Of a stretch of 64,000 nt of DNA, positions 1 to 10,943 are shown piece by piece. The stretch covers positions 535,001-599,000 of the forward strand of contig CAJNDS010002136.1 of NCBI GenBank assembly GCA_905221605.1. The letters run 5' to 3'. How positions within the stretch are numbered: the first letter of the stretch is position 1; each line of letters begins with the position of its first letter. The notes under the pieces were generated by a model. That model did no database searches and was not told the origin of the DNA. It saw only the letters and a program-made list of their open reading frames with translations. The DNA comes from Symbiodinium natans (Eukaryota > Sar > Dinophyceae > Suessiales > Symbiodiniaceae). The translations under genes and the position numbers were made by a program.

Positions 1-324
1 GGTGCTGCAGGGCTTGAAGGGCTGCTGCCTTAGCCCAGCCTTAAACCCCTAAGCCCTAAACCCTAAACCCTATAAAATGAACCGGGCGAGGCAAGGCAGT
101 GGTTAAAAAACACCCCCTGAGGTCGTACAATGAAGGGCCTTTAATGGGAAGCCCAACCCTGTGGGTTTGGGCCTTAGGGTTTAGGGTTTAGGGTTTAGGG
201 ATAGGGTTGTATGTGGGGGGGGGGGGGGGTGCCGGGGCCCTGGTAGGTATATTCCTTTTTTCTTCCCTGTATGGGATGTTATTTAAAGTCCGCTGCCCAC
301 CAGCCATGCAACAGCTCCAAAGGC

Positions 325-338
325 TTGGGGGGGGGGGT

Positions 339-370
<32 letters not shown>

Positions 371-512
371 CGGCGGGGGGGGGCGCGGGGGGGGGTTGGG
401 GGGGGGCGGGTGGGGGGCAGGGGGGTGGGCAGGGGGGGGGGGGGGGGCGGGGGGGGGCGGGGGGGGGGCGGGGGGGGCGGGGGGGGGGGGGGGCGGCGGG
501 GGGGCGGGGCAA
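325..512. repeat. Long G-rich homopolymer tract
   Basis: About 190 bases that are almost all G with scattered C, T and A. The flanking 300-bp translated frames (poly-Gly, poly-Pro) are artefacts. Strong potential for quadruplex structures, and a place where assembly length is unreliable. Confidence 0.9.
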
Positions 513-540
513 AACACAAACGCCGGAAAACCCTGAACCC

Positions 541-637
541 CAAACGCTAAACCCTAAACCCTAAACCCTAAACCCTAAACTCTAAACCCTGAACCCTAAA
601 CCCTAAACCCTAAACCCTAAACCTCTAAACCTGGGCG
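541..637. repeat. CCCTAAA telomere-type array
   Basis: Near-perfect CCCTAAA units with a few variants (CTCTAAA, CCTGAAC). Left flank of the exon 631-683. Confidence 0.92.
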
Positions 638-683
638 GCTGGGCGAGAAGGTAGAGCAGACCGAGGATGGTCAGGAGCGCCAC
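631..683 (-). CDS. Exon, hydrophobic (possible membrane segment)
   Basis: The minus strand reads VALLTILGLLYLLAQPP between acceptor CCGAG|GTG and donor CCAG|GTTTAG. The donor GT is the first base pair of a telomere-type repeat. The segment lies between a CCCTAAA array on the left and a TTTAGGG array on the right. The run of Leu/Ile suggests a membrane helix. Family not recognised. Confidence 0.45.
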
Positions 684-711
684 CTCGGAACAGGAAGGTG
701 TCGGGGTCTAG

Positions 712-890
712 GGTTTAGGGTTTAGGGTTCAGGGTTTAGGGTTTAGGGTTTAGGGTTTTTAGGGTTTTTAGGGTTTTTAGGGTTTTTAGGGTTTTTAGGG
801 TTTTTAGGGTTTTTAGGGTTTTTAGGGTTTTTAGGGTTTTTAGGGTTTAGGGTTTAGGGTTTAGGATTTAGGGTTTAGGGTTTAGGGATC
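712..890. repeat. TTTAGGG array with a homogenised TTTTTAGGG block
   Basis: TTTAGGG units that switch at about 756 to about ten copies of a 9-base variant TTTTTAGGG, then return to TTTAGGG. Confidence 0.9.
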
Positions 891-994
891 TTTCCAGTAC
901 TTGAGGCACAGGCTTCCAGGCCCACGGGGTTTCTGAACCCTAAACCCTAAACCCTAAACCCCAAACCCCAAATCCTAAACCCTAAACCCGACAG

Positions 995-1050
995 CTATGC
1001 TTTCCTGGGCCCGCAGCCGCGCTCCATGAGAGACCTGCTCGACCATCCGG
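995..1050 (+). CDS. Exon of unknown gene
   Basis: The plus strand reads YAFLGPQPRSMRDLLDHPG with acceptor GACAG|C directly after a CCCTAAA array and a possible donor CCGG|GTCTTT. Codons are GC3-rich. Telomere-type repeats follow within 70 bp. Confidence 0.42.
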
Positions 1051-1333
1051 GTCTTTGGGGCAGAATTGACAATTTACGGCTTGGGACTTCGGCTTCCTGT
1101 AAGACCCAGGAGAACCTCACTCTAGGGTTTGGAGTTTGGGGTTTTGGGGTTTGGGGTGTAGGGTTTAGGGTTTGGGGTTTAGGGTTTGGGGTTTGGGGTT
1201 TAGGTTTGGGGTTTGGGGGGGGGGGGGGGTTAGGGTTGGCGGTTTCGGGTTTGTAAGACCCAGGACAACCTACACTACACAACCACACAACCCTAGATCC
1301 CAAACTCCCGAAGCCCCTGAACCGCAATAGAAC

Positions 1334-1478
1334 TTAGAACCAAAGAGATTGATGAAGCCTCGACTTGACTTTCATGTAAGGCGCTGAACCTCCCGAAACA
1401 TGTAGGTCGCAGTTCGGGATCACGGGGCTAAGATCGTCTGTCACTGTGCCGCCAAGCTGCCGCATGTGGGATAAGGCC
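1334..1478 (-). CDS. 3' terminal exon of unknown gene
   Basis: Minus-strand open frame that ends in TAA. It reads HMRQLGGTVTDDLSPVIPNC, then DLHVSGGSAPYMKVKSRLHQ and SLWF-stop. Composition looks protein-like and the frame is open for about 45 codons. The upstream acceptor is not fixed. Confidence 0.48.
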
Positions 1479-1851
1479 CCCCAGCTTTGGACCTCGAATT
1501 GCTTCATAATCCCCGAATATTCAACCCCCCCCCCTACCCCCTAGTATCACATTAACCCCCCACGAGAGGTGTATTAGAGTATATGGAGGGGGGTAGTCAG
1601 TATTGGGGGTAAGGGGGGGTTGCATATTAGGGAGAGGGGATCAATGCATCATAGGTCCTAGGCTGCATCAGGTTCGAAACCTCGGCAGGACTGAAAGAAG
1701 TATGAGCTACTTGGAGGTTCATGCTACTTAGTAACAAAATTGCAACTGTACTTCTGACACAATTATATCCCTATAAGTACCCTGAACCTCCAAGTACCCT
1801 AAACCCCAAACCCTAAACCCTAAACCCTAAACCCTAAAAACCCTAAACCAG

Positions 1852-1972
1852 TATGAGCTACAAGCCTGGAAACGTGGACAAAGCCCAGAACCCAATTACG
1901 TGGCGACAGGAGGTGTGGAAGGGCTCCGAATGTCGAGCCGAGCTCAAGCTTTGGCTCGGAAGCCACGCGAAT
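1852..1972 (+). CDS. Exon of unknown gene
   Basis: The plus strand reads SYKPGNVDKAQNPITWRQEV, then WKGSECRAELKLWLGSHAN, after acceptor CCAG|T. The only nearby donor is AAT|GACCC (GA type). CCCTAAA arrays lie on both sides, so this exon does not follow the C-rich-left, G-rich-right pattern seen at many others. Confidence 0.42.
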
Positions 1973-2236
1973 GACCCTAAACCCTAAACCCTAAACCCAC
2001 TTCTTCCGACCCTTGGCTGCTCTGAGGCGCCTGCCCGCTCATCGCCCCTGGCGCCTGCAGCAGGAAGTGGCCCGGTTGGTATAAAGGTCTGGGGTAATTT
2101 CGGGGGGCTTATGATATTTGGGGGGGGTACCTTATTGTGGGTTTAGGGTTTAGGGCTCCGGGTTTAGGGTTTAGGGTTTTGGGTTTTGGGCTTTGGGTTT
2201 TGGGTTTTGGGTTTTGGGTTTAGGGTTTAGGGCTTC

Positions 2237-2340
2237 GGGGGGTTTACGATATTTGGGGATACCAAATTGGAGCCCCTATTCTAAGGGGATCCTACTATTT
2301 TGTGGACTATATTAGGGGTCCCGTATTTTCGCGAACCCCC
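2237..2340. mobile_element. Family E inverted-repeat element
   Basis: GGGGGGTTTACGATATTTGG pairs with CCCGTATTTTCGCGAACCCC, with an internal AAGGGGATCCTACTATTTTG. A diverged partial copy lies at about 2098-2140. Confidence 0.72.
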
Positions 2341-2811
2341 AATTTTGGGGGACTGATTGGGGCGTTTGCGGTCTTAGGGTTTCCGAGCTTTCAAAGCTTG
2401 CGAGTTTCGGGCCACCAAGGGCCTTATAAATCCTAAACCCTAAACCCTAAACCCTAAACCCCAAACCCTAAACCCTAAACCCTAAACCCTAAACCGAAAG
2501 AGTACTTCGACCTCGGCTTGCCACCCTTAACCCTCAAATCCCTGCACCACAGCAGCGTCCGGAGTCCAAGCGGAGCAGATCCAGCCAATATCCAACGACC
2601 CAAAAAAGCTCCAACCCTAAAGCCTAAAACCTAAACCCTAAATCCTAAACCCTAAGCCCTAAACCCTAAACCCTAAACCGCAAGACTCCACGCACCAACC
2701 CTAAGCCCCTGGCAGCCCCAACAGCCCCTGATAGACCACCTTTAAGGCTGAGAGTTCAGGGATTCAAGGCTTAAGGTCTTCGGGTTCAGGCTTCAAGGAG
2801 GACAGTAGCCC

Positions 2812-2994
2812 TAAACCCTAAACCCTAAACCCTAAACCCTAAACCCTAAACCCCAAACCCTAAACCCTAAACCCTAAACCCTAAACCCTAAACCCTAAAC
2901 CCTAAACCCTAAACCCTAAACCCTAAACCCTAAACCCTAACCCTAAACCCTAAACCCTAAACCCTAAACCCTAAACCCTAAACCCTAAACCCCT
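2812..2994. repeat. CCCTAAA telomere-type array
   Basis: About 26 tandem units, one of the longest C-rich arrays, with a single CCCCAAA variant and one unit lacking an A. Confidence 0.92.
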
Positions 2995-3033
2995 AGGGAC
3001 CTAGGGCATCCCGACATCCCTAAGGCAGCCTCT

Positions 3034-3120
3034 TCATCCGCAGCCATAGCCTCGGGTGTACGCCAGGCTCTTATCGATCAGTCTCTTCAGACCATCGTGG
3101 TATCCATGTTCCACAGCGAC
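3034..3120 (-). CDS. 3' terminal exon of unknown gene
   Basis: The minus-strand frame reads VAVEHGYHDGLKRLIDKSLA, then YTRGYGCG and a TGA stop, just outside the 2812-2994 CCCTAAA array. This could be the end of a gene whose upstream exons include 5722-5807 or 7640-7785, but no family links them. Confidence 0.45.
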   Translation of the reverse strand, partial: VAVEHGYHDGLKRLIDKSLAYTRGYGCG

Positions 3121-3434
3121 AATGCTATTTATTATAGGATAGGACTAGGGGGAAGTTTGGGGAGGTAGACCCTCTGAAGAAGGTCCCCTGCTCAAGAGAG
3201 CCAGAAGAGGGTTAAGAAGGGTTCCCTTAAACAGGGTCCCCCTTATCCTACCTAGGAAATGCGGACCCTAAGCCCAAGTCCTCAACTGCAGATACTGCAG
3301 TCAAACATACAGGTAATCCAGAAACCACACACGCTCAGAATTTGCAACAAGATTGTGATCTCGCGCAGGTTGAAGGCCCGTAATCCTTGGGTTTTGACTT
3401 TAGGGTTTCGGGCTTAAGCCTTGGCGCCCTATAG

Positions 3435-3553
3435 GGCGTGCTATGGGGATGTTCGTGCAAGGCCCTGGAGGCTTTGCGGGCGGGGAGCCCACCACGCTGC
3501 CAAAAGCATTGCAGGGCATCTCACTGCAAAACTTCGCAGATCTGCCGTTTCGG
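3435..3553 (+). CDS. Exon of unknown gene, ending in a telomere-repeat donor
   Basis: The plus strand reads GMFVQGPGGFAGGEPTTLPK, then ALQGISLQNFADLPFR, from acceptor TATAG|G to donor TTTCGG|GTTTAG, where the intron begins as a TTTAGGG array. The opposite strand is also open, so strand is not certain. Confidence 0.42.
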
Positions 3554-4109
3554 GTTTAGGGTTTAGGGTTTAGGGTTTTGGGTTTTGGGTTTTGGGTTTT
3601 GGGGTAGCTGGCGCCGCCTCCTTCAACTCTTGGGGAGGGCACTGGCCACACCCCTCCCGCCAAGGCAGTTGCCGGCGGCTGCCCCCCCTCCAGCTAGCAG
3701 TACTTTCCTGAACTGGCTCACTTGTTGTGTTGTAGAGAACGAAAAGTAAAAGATATATCTGAAGAACGGGAAGCGCAGCAATTGTGCTAAAAGTAGTGGC
3801 GCTTGTTGTTTCTGGTCATAGGACCGAAGCAAGAATACCGCTGTCGGCGACCAGTAGGTGCCATTGCCGTGGCAGCATTGCCAGATGTTGCCAGTGTGCG
3901 TGGCGGATGAAGCCGAGTTTCCGCTTTTCCACCCAAAACACTCAAGTCACATTTGGCTGACATGTTGGCGGTAGCTACGATCGTCCACGCTACCACAATG
4001 CCAGCTACTGTGCACGAGTACTACCTGCGCATGTGACGGCGGATGGCCTCAACCTGATTCCAATTGCAATTTCAACACCCCGAGCTTTGAAACCCCAGAG
4101 CCACAAACC

Positions 4110-4249
4110 CCAAAATCCTGGAGTCCTATGAGCTCAACAAGCTCTGGAATGCCCACCAGGCCACCTCCGCCCCATTTGTCCCGCCACGGGCACGCATGGC
4201 ATTGCTGGCCGCCCAGCACTACGGATAGTGTTCGTGCACGCTCGGTCTG
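4110..4249 (+). CDS. Exon of unknown gene
   Basis: The plus strand reads ESYELNKLWNAHQATSAPFV, then PPRARMALLAAQHYG, followed by TAG. A GA donor (ACG|GATAGT) would remove the stop. Codon usage is GC3-rich. Family not recognised. Confidence 0.45.
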
Positions 4250-4797
4250 GGGAGTAGAGGTTGCTTGGCTCTGCAAGGTAGCTGTAACGGCCTAAGACAG
4301 GCAGAACTTCACTCCTCGCTATCGATGAGCCTACGCCGAAGCGAGAACAGGGCAAGGAGACTTCTAGAGTTGAGGGGGTTAGGGTCGGCTCAGGCCCGAG
4401 GTTACGAAGGCTTCCGAATCGAGTTCGTAGCGTTTCAGGGTTTCAGGGCTTCGGGGTTTCGGGGTTTCAGGCTGTCGGGTTTCAGGGTTCATGGCCATGA
4501 GGTTGTGCAGCACAGGCCTACAACCCTACATCTGGGCTGATCCTAATAAAGTCTATCGGCGGTGAGCAAAAGGCCCCAGCATCGCACCGAACTCAGGTCC
4601 TCGCTACGGTTCGACCCCGTTGAATCCTGAATCAGAAGTGAACAAGCTATAAGAAGATGGGGCTCGACGTGCCCAAAGGTGGTACCCCCATTCGATCGGC
4701 CTGGGTGAAATTGCAGACTACCCTACAAGACAAGCTCCAAAGCCCTTCTTTGTAGACAGCAGGTTGCAGAAAAGGGGGGCAGCAGTGTGTCAACTTT

Positions 4798-5030
4798 AGG
4801 GTTTAGGGTTTAGGCTTTAGGCTTTAGGCTTTAGGCTTTAGGCTTTAGGCTTTAGGCTTTAGGCTTTAGGCTTTAGGCTTTAGGCTTTAGGCTTTAGGCT
4901 TTAGGCTTTAGGCTTTAGGCTTTAGGCTTTAGGCTTTAGGGTTTAGGGTTTAGGGTTTAGGGTTTAGGGTTTAGGGTTTAGGGTTTAGGGTTTAGGGTTT
5001 AGGGTTTAGGGTTTAGGGCTCAGGGTTTAG
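4798..5030. repeat. TTTAGGG/TTTAGGC array
   Basis: Contains about 17 consecutive copies of the variant TTTAGGC, bounded by pure TTTAGGG. The C-rich counterpart (GCCTAAA) occurs at 5222-5260 on the other side of the next exon. Confidence 0.92.
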
Positions 5031-5046
5031 CGTTTCGCGTTCACAC

Positions 5047-5150
5047 CTTGCACTCTTTGGGCGAAGGCCAGGTTCTGATGATTGCCCCTGGCAAGAATGC
5101 GCCAGGCGTGGACGCAGCCCAGGGTGATGAGAGGCCCTTCTGAAGTTTGC
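5047..5150 (-). CDS. Exon of unknown gene
   Basis: The minus strand reads PLITLGCVHAWRILARGNHQ, then NLAFAQRVQ, with donor CAAG|GTGTGA and acceptor CTTCAG|A. It lies between a TTTAGGG array (left) and a CCCTAAA array (right), the reverse of the common arrangement. The plus strand also reads an open frame here, so strand is uncertain. Confidence 0.42.
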
Positions 5151-5721
5151 TCTTGAAGGTTGCAGAGGTTCTGATAAGCCCTAACCCTAAACCCTAAACC
5201 CTAAACCCTAAACCCTAAATCCTAAAGCCTAAAGCCTAAAGCCTAAAGCCTAAAGCCTTAAGTTGCAGAGGTTCTGACCCTAAACCCTAAACCCTCAACC
5301 CTCAACCCGAAGGATTTTTTGTCCACTCCGTCATCGGCAGGGCCGCTTTGCACTGTCACCCCCAGGCTCGACGATGACTTTGATCATCCCTTCCTTGGGC
5401 GGTTTAGGGTTTAGAGTTCAGGGTTCAGGGTTCAGGGTTCAGGGTTCAGGGTTCAGGGTTCAGGAGTTAGGGCTTTAGGGCTTAGGGTCCAGGGTTCAGG
5501 GTTTAGGGTTTAGGGAAGGTGCAGATGGACCGAACCTCATCCTTTCTCATGACTCGGAACACCCTCGAACCAGCTTTCAGCCCTACATCCACCCGATTTG
5601 GGGGAAAAAATCAAAAGAAAACCTACAACCAACAGTCGGAAGTTTTGGTTTCGGGATGGAGTTCAGGTGGCGGGTGTGTCATAATGTCGGGGTTCATAGA
5701 TTTCAGCCCGGGCTTGGGGCA

Positions 5722-5807
5722 AATCCAGGCCACGGCGCGGGTGGACGCCGCACGAGCTCGATCGCCTCGGTGTACGTGTCCAGGCCGTGCAGCGTATGCG
5801 TCACGAC
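5722..5807 (-). CDS. Exon of unknown gene
   Basis: The minus strand after acceptor CTCAG|GTC reads VVTHTLHGLDTYTEAIELVR, then RPPAPWPGFAP. Nearly every third position is G or C. The donor was not fixed. The sequence looks strongly coding but I do not recognise the family. Confidence 0.45.
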
Positions 5808-6024
5808 CTGAGGCTTCAGGTTGAAACCCCACACAGCGATTTGTGACGGATGAAAGGGCCCTACTTAACTGTATAACTAGGTCTTAGTGAGACTATGGCT
5901 GTAGGGGCGGGGGGAGTAACCTATGGAGCTTGCACACGGGGTGCAAGATCTGAAGCGACCCAAGACTTGCTCTACTCGGGATTAGAGTTTTGGTATTTGC
6001 AGGGGCTGTGTCTGCAGCCCCAAC

Positions 6025-6356
6025 TTTTTTGCAGCAGCATGTCACAGAACCACAAACCCCGGAAAGTTTATGAAGTTGAGGAAAACCGTCGCGCGGCTGA
6101 GGGTACCTTATTGGCTGTCCTTATCAAAAGGGAAGCATACTATTTGGGGTCTATATTGGGGGTCCTCAACCTCGTGAACCCCCGTATCCTAAGTCTGAGG
6201 CCTTGGAAAACACACAATTAACTAGGGGCCGCCAAAGGCTAACATGTCTGGCGCAGAGGAAAGCTTGGGCCTCCAACTGTTTCGCTGCGGCCTGTTGCCT
6301 AGTCAGGAGCAGAGGGCCTTCTGGCCGATTCGACTTCAGGGCAGTCCGAAGTTTGG
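6025..6356 (+). CDS. Two exons flanking an inverted-repeat (family E) element
   Basis: Exon 1 (to about 6102) reads SQNHKPRKVYEVEENRRAAE. Exon 2 (6227-6356) reads ANMSGAEESLGLQLFRCGLL, then PSQEQRAFWPIRLQGSPKFG, with acceptor AACTAG|GGG and donor TTTG|GTAAGG. Between them lies a family E element at 6103-6194 flanked by CTGAGG on both sides, which looks like a target duplication. The exact 5' splice site of the intron is unclear. Confidence 0.45.
6103..6194. mobile_element. Family E element between two exons
   Basis: Contains TACCTTATTGG, TACTATTTGGGG and GTGAACCCCCGTAT. CTGAGG is repeated at 6097-6102 and 6195-6200. Confidence 0.7.
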
Positions 6357-6527
6357 TAAGGTATAACAGCCTTGACTACAGAATTCATAACGACCCACGA
6401 ACCTTGAAGAACCCCTCAGATTGCAGGACCCGCGGCGCTTGACAGCTTGCCACAGGACATCAGTTCGCGAACTGCCGGCCAGTCCTGATGCTGAGGCTTC
6501 AGGGAGCATGTATGTCTTAGGGCAGTT

Positions 6528-6660
6528 GCATGGTCCCTTAGAAGGGGACCCCGTATATAGCCCTTACGTACCCTGTACAAGTTAAGGGCCCATACATCAG
6601 AACCCTTTAAAGGAGGGTAAGGGACCATACCAAGGGCCCATGAAACGACCCGAAGAGTAT
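6528..6660. repeat. Family H dispersed repeat, copy 1
   Basis: Shares CATGGTCCCTTA, CAAGTTAAGGGCCC, ACATCAGAACCCTTTAAA and AGGGCCCATGAAAC with 43870-44022. Confidence 0.8.
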
Positions 6661-6915
6661 AGGGCTGCAGCAAGTTTTGTGGCTCACAATCTGCGGTGCA
6701 GGTGATAGCCCCTGTCTTCGGGCTTGCCGGGTTAAAGGAAAAGGAGTTTTAAGGATGTCCCGTGCCGCCTCTGGGTCGGAAGACAGCGAGCCCTTTATCG
6801 TCAGCTGCCGCAGCACCACCTAAGCTCACGCAATCAACTGCTGCGGATTCCGGGCTGTGCTAGGGGGAGCTCGCGTGGCTCTCTCCAGGGGCCAGGGTTC
6901 GGGCTTAGGCGGAAT

Positions 6916-7093
6916 GGGGTTTAGGGTTTAGGGTTTAGGGTTTAGGGTTGAGGGTTGAGGGTTTAGGGTTTAGGGTTTTAGGGTTTAGGGTTTCAGGGTT
7001 TCAGGGTTTAGGGTTTAGGGTTTAGGGTTTAGGGTTTAGGGTTTAGGGTTTAGGGTTTAGGGTTTAGGGTTTAGGGTTTAGGGTTTAGGGTTA
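6916..7093. repeat. TTTAGGG array
   Basis: About 25 units with TTGAGGG, TTTTAGGG and TTTCAGGG variants near the start. Confidence 0.9.
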
Positions 7094-7289
7094 CAAACGA
7101 ACGGGAGCCTCAAGGACTAGACGGGGGTTTCACAGCTTGCCGCAATCAAGGGGAGATCAGGAAGAGAGAACGCTGAGGGATCAGGGGGGCCCATTGCTTG
7201 AGCTGGAAGGTTCAGGGCTTCAAAGGCTTCAGCGGGTTTTTTCTCAGGGTTTTCGGCTGTGTAGAGGTTCGTTTTCGAGGTCGGAGAGG

Positions 7290-7491
7290 GCTGACACTCT
7301 CTCTCGCTGCGTCCCTCTCGGTTGAAGAGAAACTATCTGAAGCCATCGCACTGCCAAGGACAGACGCCTTCTCTCGAGGGACCACCATTGGGAGCGGTAT
7401 CAGACAAAGCTCAGACTCCAGCCTCCAACGCAATCCATTCCTGCCTCTCAGCAGCACAAGGGACGAAGGGTGTCAAAAAGACGAGTCGCCA
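7290..7491 (+). CDS. Exon of unknown gene, Ser-rich
   Basis: Open plus-strand frame reading SLSVEEKLSEAIALPRTDAF, then SRGTTIGSGIRQSSDSSLQR and NPFLPLSSTRDEGCQKDESP. It ends at a canonical donor (CCAA|GTAAGA). It is low in complexity toward its end, as in a disordered linker. The opposite strand is also open. Confidence 0.42.
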
Positions 7492-7639
7492 AGTAAGACC
7501 CGAGTCACCCTCCTTTATGCCTAGGCTTTGGGCACAGGGCTACCCAAAACCCTAAGCCCAAAGCCCTAAGCCCTAAACCCTAACCCCTAAACCCTAACCC
7601 CTAACCCCTAAACCCTAAACCCTAAACCCTAAACCCTAG

Positions 7640-7785
7640 GCGTGTTGAGAAGCTTGTGTTGAATGTTGGACTGGGCTTCTTTTGAAGTCGGGACGCGTCA
7701 TCGGTGCAGACCTGCGCGAGCTGGTTTCCCGAGAGCCTGTCCATGAGGAAATTTCGGGTGGAGGCTCCACGGATGTCCTATACTC
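7640..7785 (-). CDS. Exon of unknown gene
   Basis: The minus strand reads DIRGASTRNFLMDRLSGNQL, then AQVCTDDASRLQKKPSPTF and NTSFSTRL, with donor CTAG|GGTTTAG. A CCCTAAA array lies on its left and a TTTAGGG array on its right. It lies downstream of the last MDR exon found, but shows no MDR motif. Confidence 0.42.
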
Positions 7786-8105
7786 CCCTTAGGGTTTAGG
7801 GTTTAGGGTTTAGGGTTTAGGGTTTAGGGTTCAGGGTTCAGGGTTCAGGGTTTAGGGTTTAGAGTCCCCCCCCCTAGAACCTTACTAAGCACCGTATTTT
7901 GCACATTTTCCCTGGGCTTTTATATAAGTGACCATGGACAGGCAGGGATTTAGGTGCCTCACAAGGCCTTGGACCTTGAACTTCAAGGGCTCAACATCGA
8001 AAGAGATCAGTGCAGCTCAGGAGGCACAGCAGGGCTGATTTAAACATCTCAGGTGCCCAAGGTCCTATAGCACCCTCAGCCCTACAAAGCTAAACTACCC
8101 TACAT

Positions 8106-8210
8106 GGGGGGGTTTACTAAAATAAGCGACCCCTATCATCGACCCCCAAATCATAAGATTCCCTTACAACAAGGACCCCAATAAGGTACCCCCTAATTTC
8201 GGAAAGCCCC
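8106..8210. mobile_element. Family E inverted-repeat element (reverse orientation)
   Basis: GGGGTTTACTAAAATAAGCG pairs with CCTAATTTCGGAAAGCCCC. Confidence 0.7.
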
Positions 8211-8300
8211 ACATTGCAAGACCCTCAAGTTGCAAGGCCGCTTGAGTCCCAAACCTGGGACCTCTGAGAGGGTTTCAGGCTTCGGCTGTCAGGCTCACTT

Positions 8301-8422
8301 TGGGATACTCGCCTTATACGAACAGTCCTTACTAGGGATAGTACACAGTCCTTAATAGGGATTGTAGTACCCCCTATGACAATCCCTATTAAGAGCTTTG
8401 TGGTATAAGGAGGAACATCCCA
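8301..8422. mobile_element. Family A inverted-repeat element (MITE-like)
   Basis: Ends TGGGAT..CTTATAC and GTATAAG..AACATCCCA. It has an internal repeat of ACAGTCCTTA(C/A)TAGGGAT. No open frame, about 120 bp. Confidence 0.78.
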
Positions 8423-8477
8423 ACTTGAACCTATAGACCACCTCCTCATTGACCCACAAAAAGCTACCGAGCAGAAT

Positions 8478-8800
8478 AACCCTAAACCCTAAACCCTAAA
8501 CCCTAAACCCTAAACCCTAAACCCTAAACCCTAAACCCTAAACCCTAAACCCTAAACCCTAAACCCTAACGCGCAAGCGCAAGCGGACGCGGGGGGGCAC
8601 CCCAGCAACACCAGCTGCCCGCCGGGGGCCACCAGCTGCAGCGCAGAGACCACGGCTGCAGGGTGGCCCGCAGCCTCCCCCCCAAGGGTTTAGGGTTTAG
8701 GGTTTAGGGTTTAGGGTTTAGGGTTTAGGGTTTAGGGTTTAGGGTTTAGGGTTTAGGGTTTAGGGTTTAGGGTTTAGGTTTTTAGGGTTTAGGGCTTAGG
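8478..8800. repeat. Paired CCCTAAA and TTTAGGG arrays around an MDR exon
   Basis: CCCTAAA units at 8478-8570 and TTTAGGG units at 8687-8800 flank the MDR exon at 8601-8674. The arrays are in opposite orientation. Confidence 0.9.
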
Positions 8801-10943
8801 GTAGGAGACTCTCTAAGAGTCGCTTGGGATGTTACTCCTTATACTAACAGTCCTTAATTGGGATTGCAATAGGGGGTACTTTTATCCCTGTTAAGGACTG
8901 TGGGTATAAGGGGGAAGATCCCAGGGAGGCTTGTTGGGGGACGCTTGGGAATGCTTGCAGGGGTGCTTGTAGTGATGCTTTTCGGGATGCTTTTAGGCTT
9001 AGTTGCTGAGTTCATAAGCCCCAAAAAAGAGTGCACTTTCAGTTCTATAGGGGATTCCAGTATCCCAGAAAGTGTAAGTTGTGCTCGCTCAGCTACTAAG
9101 CAGGGATGCTTACGGTTTGGGGGCTGGCATTCACGTCTTGGGTTTCCAACGCGTTCGCGGCGCATGACACCCGCCGGGCCTCGAATGCCAGGGAGGGAAG
9201 CTCAGCCCAGGCATCCTCTGGTTTGGGAATTGGGGGGGTTTGGGGGTTGGGGTTTGGGGTTTAGGGATTAGGGATTAGGGGTTAGGGGGTTAGGGGCTCG
9301 GGGTTAGGGTTTAGTATGGGGGGGGCTTTGCAGGGAACAGCAGGCACACGGGGTTCTGCCAACTGTTTTTGGGCGGGATTGGTGTTGGTCGGAGAGCTTC
9401 AAAAAGCTTTCGCGCTTGGGATTTTATAATCTTGCCACATGTCCTGCAGAAGGTAGTTGTCAGTCCTAATCCCTAAACCTGAACCCTAAACCCTAAACCC
9501 TAAAACCCAGGGATGCAGCCGATGAAAGCCTCAAGCTCGGAGGCAGGTCTACGATCTAGAGCTACGCTGAACCCACTGCATTCTACTTGACCGGTTGCTT
9601 TTGTAGGGCGAAGCACCTTCAACAAATGTAGCTGAGCCCTGGTCTGCAGCTACATAGAAGCCCCGCCCCCCACCCCCCCCCCCCCCCCCCCCCCCCAAAC
9701 TTACCATCGACGGACACACCCTTCCCAGCTCCCTCGAAATTCCAAGCCAAACCCTAAACCCTAAACCCTAAACCCTAAACCCTAAACCCCAAACCCCAAA
9801 CCCCAAACCCTAAACCCTAAACCCCAAACCCCAAACCCTAAACCCTAAACCTAAACCCACTGCACGCAACGGTGCTTTGGAGCATTCGAAGGAAGGACCA
9901 ACCCATCTTTCACACTCCTGGCTTGCGATGGACTTCGCCAGCTGTGCCGGGCCCTCCGCGGCATCCAGGACCTTCGGGTTTGGGGTTTGGGGTTTAGGGT
10001 TTAGGGTTTAGGGTTTGGGGTTTAGGGTTTAGGGTTTAGGGTTTAGGGCACTTCGGAGCACTTCGAACGCCCCTTCGAGGCACTTCGGGTGCGATCTCTC
10101 TGCCCTCCATACCCTCATGGCGCAGCCTCAATATGGCCAAACACTGCACCCCAGCGAACTCCCCAACAAACCCTACAACTTGGCTCATGTCCTGGGATCT
10201 TCCCCCTCATACTAGCAGTCCTTCATAATCGGGGGTACTAGAATCCCTCTTAAGGACTGTTCGTATATGGGGAACATCCCTACTCATGTCCTAGAAGAAG
10301 CAAGGTGCTGCAGAGCAATATATCTCCACTTTGAAGCCTGCAACAAGTCCAGCATTCCTGACCGGGATAGAGCAGCGACCCCCAAAAATTCGTACCCGAA
10401 GCATGCCCTAATCCGCACCAGTCTTAAAAAAACACGAAGCTAAATCCGCCGAGGCCTCGGGCCGAAGGTGTATAGGTTGTCAGAACAGGACCCCCCTCCA
10501 AATCCTCCCCGCAAGCCCAAAGCCACTTTTCCCCTTTTTTTGCTTCAAATGGGTACCCCCCCTAGGAGAGGAGGGTCCGCAAGCGGATGTCTCGCCAGGA
10601 CCAGAGGCAGTTGCAGCCCATCCCAGCAGGGCGCCCCCCCGTTTTCGCACCCTTCCTCCCCCCCCCTGCAACCCCCCCCTACCCCCCCCCCCCCCCACCC
10701 CTGCTCCGACGCGCTGGCTTGAGGGCCGGGGGCTCAACTGGTGTGAGCACGGCCGCAAATCCGCCGAGGCCTGTGTATAGGTTGTCAAAACAGGCACCCC
10801 CTCCAAATCCTCCCCCCCTTTTTCGGACCCTTTTTTTGGCCTCAAATGGGTACCCCCCCCTGGGAAACCGGGGTCCGCAAGCGGACGGTTCGCCAGGACC
10901 AGAGGCAGTTGAAGCCCCTCCCAGCAGGGCCCCCCGCCCGTTC

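Noticed and set aside
188-564. Several long open frames of Gly- and Pro-rich proteins on both strands
   Set aside because: They are translations of the poly-G/poly-C tract and telomere units, open in several frames at once.
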